Assembly: GCA_965198495.1 (NCBI GenBank)
Contig: CBDAPL010000001.1
Span: 2,294,001-2,358,000, forward strand
Source of the DNA: RH-AL1 sp965198495
GTDB taxonomy: Bacteria > Pseudomonadota > Alphaproteobacteria > Rhizobiales > Beijerinckiaceae
Length of the DNA stretch: 64,000 nucleotides
Direction: 5' to 3'
Part shown: in pieces, positions 16,710 to 26,314 of the stretch
How the letters are laid out: every line of letters starts with the position of its first letter
Numbering within the stretch: position 1 is the stretch's first letter
Program-made: the position numbers and the translations under genes
Notes under the pieces: generated by a model
What the model saw: the letters and a program-made list of their open reading frames with translations, nothing else
The model's database searches: none
What the model was told of the DNA's origin: nothing

Positions 16710-17873
16710 TTGAGGCCTCAGCTCGCCCCCGTGACCGATTGGCGCGATATTGCCGCCGAGCAGGCCGGCACGACTGTGACCGTGGATCTCGGCGCGATCG
16801 CCGCGAATTGGCGGCTCCTTCAGGATATCGCCGGCCCGGCCGAGTGCGCGGCCGTGGTCAAGGCCAACGCCTACGGCCTTGGGCTGCAGGATACGACGGG
16901 CGCGCTGCGGCGCGCCGGTTGCCGGACCTATTTCGTCGCTCACGTCTTCGAGGGGCAAGACCTCCGCGCGCTGGCCCCCGAGGCCACAATCTACGTGTTG
17001 AATGGCTTGATGCCGCGTACCGCCCCGCTTTTTCTGAAGGCGCGGTTGCGGCCGGTCCTCGGCTCGCTGCTCGAGATGGAAGACTGGATCGAGGCGACGG
17101 CGAAGACGCGTTCGCCTTGCGCGCTGCAGCTCGACAGCGGCATGAACCGGCTGGGCTTGGTGGCCGACCATATCGGTGCCGCCGCGAAGCTGTCGGTCAA
17201 GCTCGATGTGTCTCTGGTGCTCAGCCACTTCGTCTGGTCGGGACGCCGGGAATACGAAGCCAACGTCGGCAGGCAGGTCGCGGCTTTCGACACGTTGCGT
17301 AAAGCGTGGCCGGGCGTACCGTCTTCGCTCGCCAATTCAAGTGGCATCTTCTACGGGCCGGAGGCGCATCATGATCTTGTGCGTCCTGGCTACGCGCTCT
17401 TCGGCGGCAATCCGACACCCGACCGCGCCAACCCCATGCGCCCGGTCGTGACTTTCGAGGCCAAGGTGATCCAGGTGCACGAGGTTCCTGTCGGTGCGAG
17501 CGTCGGCTATGACAGTCACTGGACCGCGCCGAAGGCGTCCCGCCTGGCCACGATAAGCGCAGGCTATGCCGACGGCATTCCCTGCGGCGCGATGGGCCGC
17601 AACGACGCGTCGCGCGGACTTGTGAGCGTCGACGGCGCGCTCTGCCCGATTGTCGGCCGCATATCGATGGACCTTATTGTCATCGACGTGAGTGACGCCC
17701 CGATGATCGAGCGCGGGGACTCCGTCGAGCTGTTGGGTTCGGAGATCTCGATCGACGATCTGGCGACGCGTGCGGGCACGATCGGCTACGAGATCCTGAC
17801 GCGCCTTGGCGCCCGCAGCCACCGGCGCACGATCGGCCGACAGTCGACAGTGCTGACCAGTCCGGGGCGTTAG
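16710..17873 (+). CDS. alr: Alanine racemase
   Basis: Alr is a PLP enzyme that makes D-alanine for peptidoglycan. The 387-residue protein carries the PLP lysine in AAVVKANAYGLG near residue 51, the opposing catalytic tyrosine in GASVGYDSHWTAP, and VGRISMDLIVIDVSD. The start is taken as the TTG at 16710, which has GAGGTGG about 7 bases before it; a GTG at 16731 is an alternative. It lies 3' of dnaB in the common order. The 176-base gap between the two shows no gene. Confidence 0.95.
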   Translation: MRPQLAPVTDWRDIAAEQAGTTVTVDLGAIAANWRLLQDIAGPAECAAVVKANAYGLGLQDTTGALRRAGCRTYFVAHVFEGQDLRALAPEATIYVLNGLMPRTAPLFLKARLRPVLGSLLEMEDWIEATAKTRSPCALQLDSGMNRLGLVADHIGAAAKLSVKLDVSLVLSHFVWSGRREYEANVGRQVAAFDTLRKAWPGVPSSLANSSGIFYGPEAHHDLVRPGYALFGGNPTPDRANPMRPVVTFEAKVIQVHEVPVGASVGYDSHWTAPKASRLATISAGYADGIPCGAMGRNDASRGLVSVDGALCPIVGRISMDLIVIDVSDAPMIERGDSVELLGSEISIDDLATRAGTIGYEILTRLGARSHRRTIGRQSTVLTSPGR

Positions 17874-17973
17874 TAGGCATGAGGGACTGTCCGTTGGACA
17901 AGCGCGCGTCCGCGAACTTGCCGCCGCGTCGCCATCCCACTACCAAGCGCCAGCCTCCAACTCGCACGTGCCG

Positions 17974-19968
17974 ATGTTCAAGAAGATCCTGATCGCCAAC
18001 CGAGGCGAGATCGCCTGCCGGGTCATCAAGACCGCGCGGCGCATGGGGATCGGCACCGTCGCGGTCTATTCCGAGGCCGATCGCGACGCGCTGCATGTCG
18101 CCATGGCCGACGAGGCGGTGCTGATCGGGCCGCCGCCTGCCGCGCAATCGTATCTCGATATCGAGAAGATCGTCGCCGCCTGCAAGGCGACCGGCGCGGA
18201 GGCGGTGCATCCAGGCTACGGCTTCCTCTCCGAGCGCGCCGGTTTCGCCACGGCGCTGGAGGCGGCCGGCATTGTCTTCATTGGGCCCAACCCGCGCGCC
18301 ATTGAGGCGATGGGAGATAAGATCACCTCCAAGAAGCTCGCCGCCGAGGCGGGCGTCTCGACCGTTCCGGGACACCTCGACACGATCGAGGACGCCGAGG
18401 AGGCGGTGAGGATCGCCGACGCGATCGGCTATCCGGTGATGATCAAGGCCTCGGCGGGCGGTGGCGGCAAGGGTATGCGCATCGCCCACAAGGCCGACGA
18501 GGTGGCGGAAGGGTTCGCCCGCTCGCGCTCGGAGGCGAAGTCCTCGTTCGGTGACGACCGGATCTTCATCGAGAAATTCATCGAGAATCCGCGTCACATC
18601 GAGATCCAGGTGCTCGGCGACAAGCACGGCACCGTGCTCTACCTGGGCGAACGCGAATGCTCGATCCAGCGCCGCAACCAGAAGGTCGTCGAGGAGGCGC
18701 CTTCGCCGCTTCTCGACGAGGCGACGCGCAAACGCATGGGCGAGCAGGCGGTGGCCCTCGCCAAGGCGGTGAACTATGATTCCGCCGGTACCGTCGAGTT
18801 CGTCGCCGGCCAGGACAAAAGTTTCTACTTTTTGGAGATGAACACCCGGCTGCAGGTCGAGCACCCGGTCACGGAGCTGATCACCGGCATCGATCTCGTG
18901 GAGCAGATGATCCTCGTCGCCGCTGGCGAGCCGCTCGACCTTGATCAGTCTCGCGTCAAGCTTCGAGGCTGGGCTGTCGAGACGCGCATCTACGCGGAGG
19001 ATCCGGTCCGCGACTTCGTACCCTCGACGGGCCGGCTGACGCGCTACAAGTCGCCGGCGACCGGGCGATTTGGCGAGCGCATCGTTCGCGTCGATACCGG
19101 CGTGGTCGAAGGCGGCGAGATCTCGATCCATTACGATCCGATGATTGCCAAGCTGGTGACGTACGCGCCGGACCGGGCCGGTGCCATCGCCGCACAGGCC
19201 GAGGCGCTAGACGCCTTCGTACTGGAAGGCATTCGCCACAACATCCCGTTTCTCGCCTCTTTGATGGCGCGGCCGCGCTGGAAGCAGGGCCGGCTCTCGA
19301 CCCGCTTTATCGCGGAGGAGTACCCCAGCGGCTTCTCGCCGCCGGAGCCCGACGGCGAGATGGCGCGGACCTTCGTCGCCGTCGCGCTGGCGATCGATCT
19401 GGCGCTCGACCGTCGCCGTGCCGCCATGAGCGGCCGGACGCGGCCGCATCCGATCTATGCCGGACGCCGAGCGGTCTTGCTCGGTAAGGCGCGCCACGAC
19501 GTCGAGGTGACGTCCGGCGACGGCCTCGCCGTCAGGTTCGACAACGGCGATCTGGTGCATGTCGCGAGCGACTGGGTGCCGGCCGAGCGCGTATGGACCG
19601 GGACCGTCGGCGGCCAGCCGATCATCATTGCGGCGCGTCCAATCCTGAACGGCTACGAACTCGCGCACGGTGGCTATGGCAGCAAGGCGCGCGTCCTCAC
19701 TTTCAGGCAAGCCGATCTTGTCGCTCTGATGCTGGAGCGCGAGGAGGCCGACGATCAGAAGGCGCTGCTCTGCCCCATGCCCGGCCTCGTCAAGGCGATC
19801 AACGTCAAGGAGGGGCAGACGGTTAAAGCCGGCGAGGCGCTCTGCCTGATCGAGGCGATGAAGATGGAAAACGTGCTGCGCGCCGAGCGCGACGCGACGG
19901 TAAAGACGATCGAGGCGAGAGAGGGCGACTCGCTTGCGGTCGACGCGCCCATCATGACGTTCGCCTGA
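17974..19968 (+). CDS. pccA: Acetyl/propionyl-CoA carboxylase, biotin-containing alpha subunit
   Basis: The 664-residue protein joins a biotin carboxylase domain to a C-terminal biotinyl domain, as in the alpha subunits of propionyl- and methylcrotonyl-CoA carboxylases. It begins with MFKKILIANRGEIACRVIKT and has the ATP-grasp loop IKASAGGGGKGMRIAH, the MNTRLQVEHPVTE motif and a biotinylation site, EAMKMENVL, about 40 residues from the end. Sequence style favours propionyl-CoA carboxylase, but the beta subunit is not in the window, so substrate is not proven. ATG at 17974 is preferred; an in-frame GTG lies two codons upstream. Confidence 0.9.
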   Translation: MFKKILIANRGEIACRVIKTARRMGIGTVAVYSEADRDALHVAMADEAVLIGPPPAAQSYLDIEKIVAACKATGAEAVHPGYGFLSERAGFATALEAAGIVFIGPNPRAIEAMGDKITSKKLAAEAGVSTVPGHLDTIEDAEEAVRIADAIGYPVMIKASAGGGGKGMRIAHKADEVAEGFARSRSEAKSSFGDDRIFIEKFIENPRHIEIQVLGDKHGTVLYLGERECSIQRRNQKVVEEAPSPLLDEATRKRMGEQAVALAKAVNYDSAGTVEFVAGQDKSFYFLEMNTRLQVEHPVTELITGIDLVEQMILVAAGEPLDLDQSRVKLRGWAVETRIYAEDPVRDFVPSTGRLTRYKSPATGRFGERIVRVDTGVVEGGEISIHYDPMIAKLVTYAPDRAGAIAAQAEALDAFVLEGIRHNIPFLASLMARPRWKQGRLSTRFIAEEYPSGFSPPEPDGEMARTFVAVALAIDLALDRRRAAMSGRTRPHPIYAGRRAVLLGKARHDVEVTSGDGLAVRFDNGDLVHVASDWVPAERVWTGTVGGQPIIIAARPILNGYELAHGGYGSKARVLTFRQADLVALMLEREEADDQKALLCPMPGLVKAINVKEGQTVKAGEALCLIEAMKMENVLRAERDATVKTIEAREGDSLAVDAPIMTFA

Positions 19969-20015
19969 GGATTTCCGCCGCTTTGCGGGATGCGGATGAA
20001 GCCAGCTGAAGCTTC

Positions 20016-20495
20016 TTAATTCGCCAAGCGCTTGATATCGCCGATGCTTGCTTGGATCAGCCGGTCGGCCAAGCCTGCCTTCGCCTGATCCTTCAGCACG
20101 ACTTCCGCGGCGGCGGTGGCGGCATCGGCGGCGGCGGCACGCACATGCGCCATGGCCTGCAGTTCGGCGGTCGCGATCTTCGCCTCCGCCTGAGCGCTGC
20201 GACGCTTGACGAAATCGGCCATCCGCTCTTCGGCCTCCGTGGCCATCTGCTCGGCCTCGAGACGCGCTTGGTCGACGATCTCCGCCGCTTCCTTTTCGGC
20301 CTCGACACGCTTGCTTTCGAACGAGGCGAGCACGGCTTCGGCTTCCTTGCGCAGACGCTCGGCCTCCGCGAGTTCCTCCCGGATGCGGATCCCGCGATCG
20401 TCGAGCGCGGCACCGAGCTTGGAGTGCACACCCAAATAGATGGCACCACCGATGAAGATCACGAAAGCGACGGCAACCCAGAATTCCGCGTCCAT
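20016..20495 (-). CDS. atpF: ATP synthase F0 subunit b
   Basis: This is the peripheral-stalk subunit that links the F0 membrane sector to F1. The 159-residue protein has one N-terminal membrane span (AEFWVAVAFVIFIGGAIYLG) followed by a long, charged, Ala/Glu-rich helix (EAEKEAAEIVDQARLEAEQM). It is the last gene of the minus-strand order atpI-atpB-atpE-b'-b and starts 5 bases after the b' stop. The open frame continues upstream across b', but the ATG at 20495 fits the family. Confidence 0.94.
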   Translation of the reverse strand: MDAEFWVAVAFVIFIGGAIYLGVHSKLGAALDDRGIRIREELAEAERLRKEAEAVLASFESKRVEAEKEAAEIVDQARLEAEQMATEAEERMADFVKRRSAQAEAKIATAELQAMAHVRAAAADAATAAAEVVLKDQAKAGLADRLIQASIGDIKRLAN

Positions 20496-20500
20496 TGCGA

Positions 20501-21037
20501 CTAGACCTTGGCTGCGGCGATAGCCGTGGCGATCGCGGTGGGATCGGCTGGCGCGCCGGTGATGTGTTGGACGATGGCCGCGGCCGCCTCGTTGGCGATC
20601 TGACCGACATTGGCCATGGCGGCGGCCTGCTGCTCGGCGATCTGCGTTTCGGCGACCTGCAGCTTGTGTGAGAGGTCGGTCTCGAGCGACTTGCGCTTGA
20701 GTTCCTGCTCGGCCTTGACCTTGGCGCGGGTCTCGGCCGCGAGCGCCTGGGATCTGCCCTTTGCCTCGGCCAGCGTCTTCTCGTAGCCGGCGGCGGCCTC
20801 GTTGGCCTCCTGGCGCATGCCGCGCGCCGCGCGCAGGTCCGCGTGGATCTTTTCCGAGCGCGCTGCCAAGATAGCCTTCACGCGGGGCAGCGCCAGCCGC
20901 GACATGAGAAGGTAAAGCAGGCCGAAGGTGACGACGAGCCAAAAGATCGTCGATGTGAACGTCGCGGGGTCGAACGGCGGGAATGCCCCTTCGTGACCGC
21001 CCGTCGACTCGGGGCCTTGAGGTATCGGTGTCGCCAT
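20501..21037 (-). CDS. atpG: ATP synthase F0 subunit b'
   Basis: This is the second, diverged stalk subunit (b') found in alphaproteobacteria and phototrophs; it pairs with b to form a heterodimeric stalk. The 178-residue protein has a polar head, a membrane segment (IFWLVVTFGLLYLLMSRLAL) and a long coiled helix with AKVKAEQELKRKSLETDLSH. It lies between atpE and atpF in the same orientation. Confidence 0.93.
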   Translation of the reverse strand: MATPIPQGPESTGGHEGAFPPFDPATFTSTIFWLVVTFGLLYLLMSRLALPRVKAILAARSEKIHADLRAARGMRQEANEAAAGYEKTLAEAKGRSQALAAETRAKVKAEQELKRKSLETDLSHKLQVAETQIAEQQAAAMANVGQIANEAAAAIVQHITGAPADPTAIATAIAAAKV

Positions 21038-21133
21038 GGAACGGTGATCTCGAATGGCCGGCGCCGTGAGCGCAAGGCCGAAGACGTTGAATCCGGAAAA
21101 CGGCGCATCCGTGAGCCGGATGCGCCGAGCGAT

Positions 21134-21364
21134 CTATTTCATCACGAAAAGCAGCAGGATCGCGACGAGGAAGGCGAAGATGCCGAGACCTTCGGCCAGC
21201 GCCGCGCCGATGAAGGCGCGACCGAACTGGCCGTCCGATGCCGACGGGTTACGAAGCGCGCCGGAAAGGAACGGTCCGAAGATGAGGCCGACGCCGATGG
21301 CGGCGGCGCCCATCCCGATGGCGGCGAGACCGGCACCGATGTACTTGGCTGCTGTAGGATCCAT
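21134..21364 (-). CDS. atpE: ATP synthase F0 subunit c
   Basis: This is the proteolipid of the proton-driven rotor ring. The 76-residue protein is two membrane helices joined by a polar loop (GALRNPSA, with the Arg-Asn-Pro loop motif). The proton-carrying glutamate is in GAALAEGLGIFAFLVAILL. The helix-1 glycine pattern (GAGLAAIGMGAAAIGVG) is typical. A Glu rather than Asp, with no sodium-binding set, suggests a proton ring. Confidence 0.96.
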   Translation of the reverse strand: MDPTAAKYIGAGLAAIGMGAAAIGVGLIFGPFLSGALRNPSASDGQFGRAFIGAALAEGLGIFAFLVAILLLFVMK

Positions 21365-21419
21365 GAAGAAAAGCTCCGAGGGTTTTAGACGAGCGACCGA
21401 TCTGTTGTTGGATGTTTAT

Positions 21420-22178
21420 TCAGTGGCTCGGATGAATTGCGTCGTTCAGGTAGACGCAAGTGAGGATCGCGAAGACGTAGGCCTGAAGCCCGGCGACGAG
21501 AAGCTCGAAGGCGGTCAGGATGACGGTCATGGCGAGAGGAAGCGGAGCGATGATCGCGTAGGCGCCAGCGCCTAGAAGCGCCGTGACGAACGCGCCGAAG
21601 ACCTTCAGCGTGATGTGTCCGGCCAGCATGTTGGCGAAAAGACGCACACTGAGACTGATCGGCCGCGCGATGAACGAGATGACCTCGATCAGCACGATGA
21701 AAGGAAGCAGGAAGACGTTGACGCCCGACGGCACGAAAAGGCGCAGGAAGTGCGTGCCGTGACGGATAAGCCCGTAGACGATGACGATGCCGATGACGAG
21801 GATCGCCAGCGCGAAGGTGACGACGATCTGGCTCGTCACGGCGAAGGAGTAGGGGACCAGTCCCATCACGTTCGAGAAGAGCACGAAGAGGAAGAGAGCG
21901 AAGACGAAGGGGAAGAAACGCATGCCTTCCTGCCCTGCGGTCTGCTTGATCATGTTGCCGACGAACTCATAGCCCATCTCGGCCGCCGACTGCAGCTTGC
22001 CCGGCACGATCCGGCTGCCGGCCGTGCCGGCCAGCATCACGACGCAAGCCAAGGCAAGCACGATCATCATGAACAGCGAGGAATTGGTGAACGAGATGTC
22101 GATCTTGCCGATGTGCATCGGGATGATGGGCTCGATCCGGAATTGATGGATCGGGTCGATCGTCTGCTCTGCGGCCAC
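21420..22178 (-). CDS. atpB: ATP synthase F0 subunit a
   Basis: Subunit a provides the proton half-channels against the c ring. The 252-residue protein is strongly hydrophobic with about five to six membrane spans and carries the essential arginine in SLSVRLFANMLAGH, with LVAGLQAYVFAILTCVYLND near the C-terminus. It follows atpI and precedes atpE on the minus strand. Confidence 0.96.
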   Translation of the reverse strand: MAAEQTIDPIHQFRIEPIIPMHIGKIDISFTNSSLFMMIVLALACVVMLAGTAGSRIVPGKLQSAAEMGYEFVGNMIKQTAGQEGMRFFPFVFALFLFVLFSNVMGLVPYSFAVTSQIVVTFALAILVIGIVIVYGLIRHGTHFLRLFVPSGVNVFLLPFIVLIEVISFIARPISLSVRLFANMLAGHITLKVFGAFVTALLGAGAYAIIAPLPLAMTVILTAFELLVAGLQAYVFAILTCVYLNDAIHPSH

Positions 22179-22215
22179 TTTATCTTTTCCTTATGCCGGC
22201 TTGTGCCGGAGCCCT

Positions 22216-22515
22216 TCAGGTATTGCGGCTTGGCCCGGTCGGCTTTGCCGCGATGCGGTAGACGTTCCAGAACCCCGCCGCGGTGCCGAGTGTCAAGAAG
22301 ACGATCAGCAAAATCGGCGACGTGTTCAACCACTTGTCGAGTTGCCATCCAATGCCGGCGCCAACGAGAATGCCGATCACGAACTCGGTAAGCACGCGAA
22401 AACCGAGGCTCATGGCTCCCGCGAGGCTCTTGTCCTCGATGGGCGCCGAGCGTCGAACCTCTCGCTTGTCTTGGGCGTCGAGCGAGGACGAGAGCTTATC
22501 GAGACGCGCGCGCAT
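22216..22515 (-). CDS. atpI: ATP synthase protein I (AtpI)
   Basis: AtpI is a small membrane protein thought to help c-ring assembly or magnesium supply. Two membrane spans are seen (LGFRVLTEFVIGILVGAGIG and ILLIVFLTLGTAAGFWNVYR) after a charged N-terminus, the usual form. The start is taken as the ATG at 22515, giving 99 residues; an in-frame TTG at 22578 would add 21 residues, and its ribosome site is too close. It heads the F0 operon. Confidence 0.88.
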   Translation of the reverse strand: MRARLDKLSSSLDAQDKREVRRSAPIEDKSLAGAMSLGFRVLTEFVIGILVGAGIGWQLDKWLNTSPILLIVFLTLGTAAGFWNVYRIAAKPTGPSRNT

Positions 22516-22715
22516 GGCGCTTTCGCTTGACCCCTCGTCCGAGCTTTCAGCCAAAAGGCTCTCCCATGCGCCAGGCAAGGCCTTCCGCGTCGTGCTTGCG
22601 GCGGCTTGTACTGTCGAGGTCGTAGAGTGTCAAGCTTCCAAAACAGGCGCGAAGCGTAGCAAACGCATGTTAAATCAGCTGGTTACGTCAAATAAGGGTC
22701 GACGGGCTCCAGTGC

Positions 22716-25700
22716 TTAACTTGCCGCCTCAAGCAAGGTCTCGGCGCCCGCGAGGTCCACGGAGACCAATTGGCTGATGCCACGTTCGGCCATCGTCACG
22801 CCGAACAGGCGGTCCATCCGCGCCATCGTTATGGGATTGTGCGTAATGGTGATGAAGCGGGTTTGCGTCTTGCGGCGCATTTCGTCGATCAGGTCGCAGA
22901 AGCGCTCCACGTTGGAATCGTCGAGAGGCGCGTCGACCTCGTCGAGCACGCAGATCGGAGATGGATTGGTTAGGAATACCGCGAAAATAAGCGACATCGC
23001 GGTCAGCGCCTGTTCCCCGCCGGAAAGCAGCGTCATGACCTGCGGCTTCTTGCCTGGCGGTCGCGCCACAATCTCGAGACCCGCCTCGAGAGGATCATCG
23101 GATTCGATGAGCTGCAGTTCCGCCGTTCCGCCATCGAACAAGGTCGTGAAAAGGTCCTTGAAATGGCCGTTGACCACTTCGAAGGCGCCGAGCAGCCGCT
23201 CGCGGCCTTCCTTGTTGAGAGTGCTTATGGCTTGACGTAGGCGACGGATAGCTTCACCGAGATCGCTCTTTTCCTTGTCGAGCATGCCGCGCTGATCCTC
23301 GATCGAGGCAAGCTCCTCCTCGGCGCGCAGGTTGACCGCGCCCAAACGTTCGCGATCCTGCTTCAGCTGTTCGAGCCGCGCCGCGACTTGCGCTGCCGAA
23401 GGGCGCGGGGCGCCCGGCTTGATGCCGGCCATTTCTGGCAACACCTCCACCGCGCATTCGAGTTCGATCGCCGCGGTGCGCACGACCACGTCGAGGCGCT
23501 GCCTCGCGGCTTCGCCGCGGGCTTCGTCGCGCGCCTTTTCCTCGCGCGCCGTCGTCATCGCCTCGACAGCGCTTCGCGCCGCGCGGTCGGTCTCGGCGAG
23601 TTTCATCTCCGCACGGGCGCGCTCGTCACTCGTCACGCGGAGCGCGGCTTCGGCAGCCTCGATGCCGGCTAAAATCCTGCGCCTGGCCAGGATGAATTGG
23701 TCCGGCGCGGCGGCCAATGCCTCCTGCTCCAACAACGCGGTCTCGAGACGTGCTTCGATATCGACGCGGTGCGCCTCGGCCTGTTCGCGACGGCCGTGCC
23801 AGGACTGACATTCGGCCGCGATCGCGTCGAGACGGCGGTTCTTGATCTCGCGTTCACGAACCACGCTTTGGAGGGAAGATCGCGTCTCGGTCTCGTCGGC
23901 CCTGTGCTGTGCGGTCTCTGCTGCTAATGTCTCGATAACAGCCGCCAGATCAGCGGTCGCAGGCAGGATCGCGATCGCCTCTTCGATGGCGAATATCCGC
24001 GTTCGAGCTTCATCACGCGCGGCGAGCGCCACGCCCTCGCTGACATCGAGAGCCAGCAGGCGCGCGCGTGCGTCGCCCTCTCGGCGCTCCAGGGCGACAT
24101 GGGTGTCGCGCGCACTATCGCGTGCCCGCCGCGCGGTCTGAAGCTCGCCGCGCGCGGCGACGTCACGCGCGGCCGCGTCGCGCAGCGCCGTTTGAGCCCG
24201 ATCGGCGATATTCCTTAAACCTTCATACGCCCGACGCGCGGCTTCTGCCTCAACGCGCACCTCGGCGAGACGATTGCGCTCGGCCAGACGTCGGGCGGCA
24301 GGCGCGGGTGCGTCGGCGGCCTGCGTGAAGCCGTCCCAGCGCCAGATGTCGCCCTCGAACGAAACGAGCCGCTGGCCCGGAACAAGCCGCTTTCGCAGTG
24401 TCTTCCCGTCGGCTTTGGCGACGAGCCCTATCTGCGCCAGCCTACGCGCCAAAGCCGGCGACCCTTGCACGAAAGACGACAAAGGCTCGATGCCGTCTGG
24501 CAGAGGCGCGTCGGCTCCACCATCGAGCTCCGCCCAGTGCACCGGCGCCCGCTCGTCGAAGGATGCGTCGAGGTCGTCACCGAGCGCGGCGCCGAGCGCC
24601 AGTTCGTAGCCTTTGCTGACGCGAATCTGATCGACGATCGCCGGCCATTTCGCATCGACGGCGCTTTCGACAAGCTTGGCGAGGGTCTCGGCTTCCGTTT
24701 CGAGACGCTGCGTCTTGCGATCGGCGTCGATGGTCGGCACTCGACTGGACTGATCGGCCTCGCGCGCCGCCGCGAGCGTCTGCTCCGCCTCATGCGCCGC
24801 CGCCTCCGCCGCGGCGAGTGTCGCGATGGTAAGCTTTAGCGTCGCGGTCGCGCCCTGGAGATCGCGCGCGAGATCGAGCGAGCCCGACAGGCGTTCGCGC
24901 GCGGCGCAAGCCTCCGCGAGATCGCCGCCCAGCCGAACAAGCCGTGCCGCCTCATCGCTGCGGCGGCTCTCAAGCGCTCGTCGTTGCGCGTCGACATCGG
25001 CCCGCTCCGTCTGAGCCTGGCTCAACCGCGCTTCCGCCTTCGCCCGTTCCGCTTCCTTGTCCCGAAGGGCGGTACTCAGCGTCGCCTCAAGTGCCTGCGT
25101 GCTCGGGCCGGCCTTCAGCTCCGTTTCCTCGGCATCAAGCCTCGCCAGGACGCCGGAGGCGTCGGCCAGGACCGACACATCGCGCGCCATATCAACGCGC
25201 ATTTCCTTGATGCGCCGATCGATTTCGATTTGCCGGCCCTTGGCCCGGCGCTCTTCGCCGTCCAGAGTCTCGCGCGCGATCACTTTACGCTGAAGCGCGT
25301 CGCTCGCCTCGATCTCGGATTGGCGCAGAACGGGCAGGGCGTGCGCGGCGACCGCTTGATGGCGCGCCGCCTCGGCCTGCGCGAGCGTGCATTCGATAAC
25401 GCGTGCAGAGGCGGCGGCGAAGCGCGCCCGCGCGTCGTCGACCTCACGCTTGGCATCCTCCCAGTCGATCAGGATCGCCATCGCCTGTGCGCGGCGGATT
25501 TCATCCTGGAACTCACGGTAGCGCGACGCCTGCCGCGCCTGTCGCCGGAGGCTGTCGCTCTGAGCGGCGATTTGCGAAATGACATCGTCGATGCGCGCGA
25601 GGTTGTCCTCTGCGCCTTTCAGCCGTAGCTCGGCCTCATGACGGCGAGTGTGCAGGCCAGCGACTCCAGCGGCATCCTCGAGAACGCGGCGACGCGCCTG

Positions 25701-26171
25701 CGGCTTCGCATTGATGATTTCGCTGATCTGCCCCTGCCGGACGAGAGCGGCCGAGCGTGCCCCTGTCGCCGCGTCGGCGAAAAGGATCTGGACGTCGCGC
25801 GCCCGCACCTCGCGGCCATTGATGCGGTAGGTCGAGCCCTGCTCGCGTTCGATGCGGCGGGTGATCTCGAGCACGTCCGTATCGTTGAAAGCGGCTGGCG
25901 CGGTTCGCGCGGAATTGTCGAGCACCAGCGCGACTTCGGCCACGTTGCGCGCGGGCCTGGCGCCGCCGCCGGCGAAGATCACGTCGTCCATGCCGGACGC
26001 GCGCATGCTCTTGTAGGAACTGTCCCCCATCACCCAGCGCAGGGCCTCGACGAGGTTCGACTTGCCGCAGCCATTCGGACCGACGATCCCCGTCAGCCCG
26101 GGTTCGATGATGAAGTCGGCCGCCTCGACGAAGCTCTTAAACCCGACAAGGCGCAATCGTTCGAACTGCAT
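22716..26171 (-). CDS. smc: Chromosome segregation protein SMC
   Basis: SMC is the DNA-loop-forming ATPase that organises and separates chromosomes, acting with ScpA and ScpB. The 1151-residue protein has the N-terminal head with Walker A GPNGCGKSNLVEALRWVMG, long Ala/Arg/Glu-rich coiled coils, a hinge around residues 490-600 and the C-terminal head with signature LSGGEQALTAMSLIFAVF and Walker B PICVLDEVDAPLDDSN. Length is normal. A DsbA-like gene lies upstream on the same strand, a pairing common in Hyphomicrobiales; mutY, often nearby, is not here. Confidence 0.97.
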   Translation of the reverse strand: MQFERLRLVGFKSFVEAADFIIEPGLTGIVGPNGCGKSNLVEALRWVMGDSSYKSMRASGMDDVIFAGGGARPARNVAEVALVLDNSARTAPAAFNDTDVLEITRRIEREQGSTYRINGREVRARDVQILFADAATGARSAALVRQGQISEIINAKPQARRRVLEDAAGVAGLHTRRHEAELRLKGAEDNLARIDDVISQIAAQSDSLRRQARQASRYREFQDEIRRAQAMAILIDWEDAKREVDDARARFAAASARVIECTLAQAEAARHQAVAAHALPVLRQSEIEASDALQRKVIARETLDGEERRAKGRQIEIDRRIKEMRVDMARDVSVLADASGVLARLDAEETELKAGPSTQALEATLSTALRDKEAERAKAEARLSQAQTERADVDAQRRALESRRSDEAARLVRLGGDLAEACAARERLSGSLDLARDLQGATATLKLTIATLAAAEAAAHEAEQTLAAAREADQSSRVPTIDADRKTQRLETEAETLAKLVESAVDAKWPAIVDQIRVSKGYELALGAALGDDLDASFDERAPVHWAELDGGADAPLPDGIEPLSSFVQGSPALARRLAQIGLVAKADGKTLRKRLVPGQRLVSFEGDIWRWDGFTQAADAPAPAARRLAERNRLAEVRVEAEAARRAYEGLRNIADRAQTALRDAAARDVAARGELQTARRARDSARDTHVALERREGDARARLLALDVSEGVALAARDEARTRIFAIEEAIAILPATADLAAVIETLAAETAQHRADETETRSSLQSVVREREIKNRRLDAIAAECQSWHGRREQAEAHRVDIEARLETALLEQEALAAAPDQFILARRRILAGIEAAEAALRVTSDERARAEMKLAETDRAARSAVEAMTTAREEKARDEARGEAARQRLDVVVRTAAIELECAVEVLPEMAGIKPGAPRPSAAQVAARLEQLKQDRERLGAVNLRAEEELASIEDQRGMLDKEKSDLGEAIRRLRQAISTLNKEGRERLLGAFEVVNGHFKDLFTTLFDGGTAELQLIESDDPLEAGLEIVARPPGKKPQVMTLLSGGEQALTAMSLIFAVFLTNPSPICVLDEVDAPLDDSNVERFCDLIDEMRRKTQTRFITITHNPITMARMDRLFGVTMAERGISQLVSVDLAGAETLLEAAS

Positions 26172-26314
26172 GACACACCGGCGATTCGCGTTGTGTTCAG
26201 CCTGCGCGATTGATCGGCACGTGCAAGTCTATGCTGACACTAATCTGTGCGCGAAAGACGAAAGACGCACGACCGTCCAACCTCATAGTTTAGAAGCAGA
26301 AAGGCAGCTAAGTG

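Noticed and set aside
23332..23808. Plus-strand frames opposite smc
   Set aside because: Shadows of the Ala/Arg-rich coiled coil of smc.
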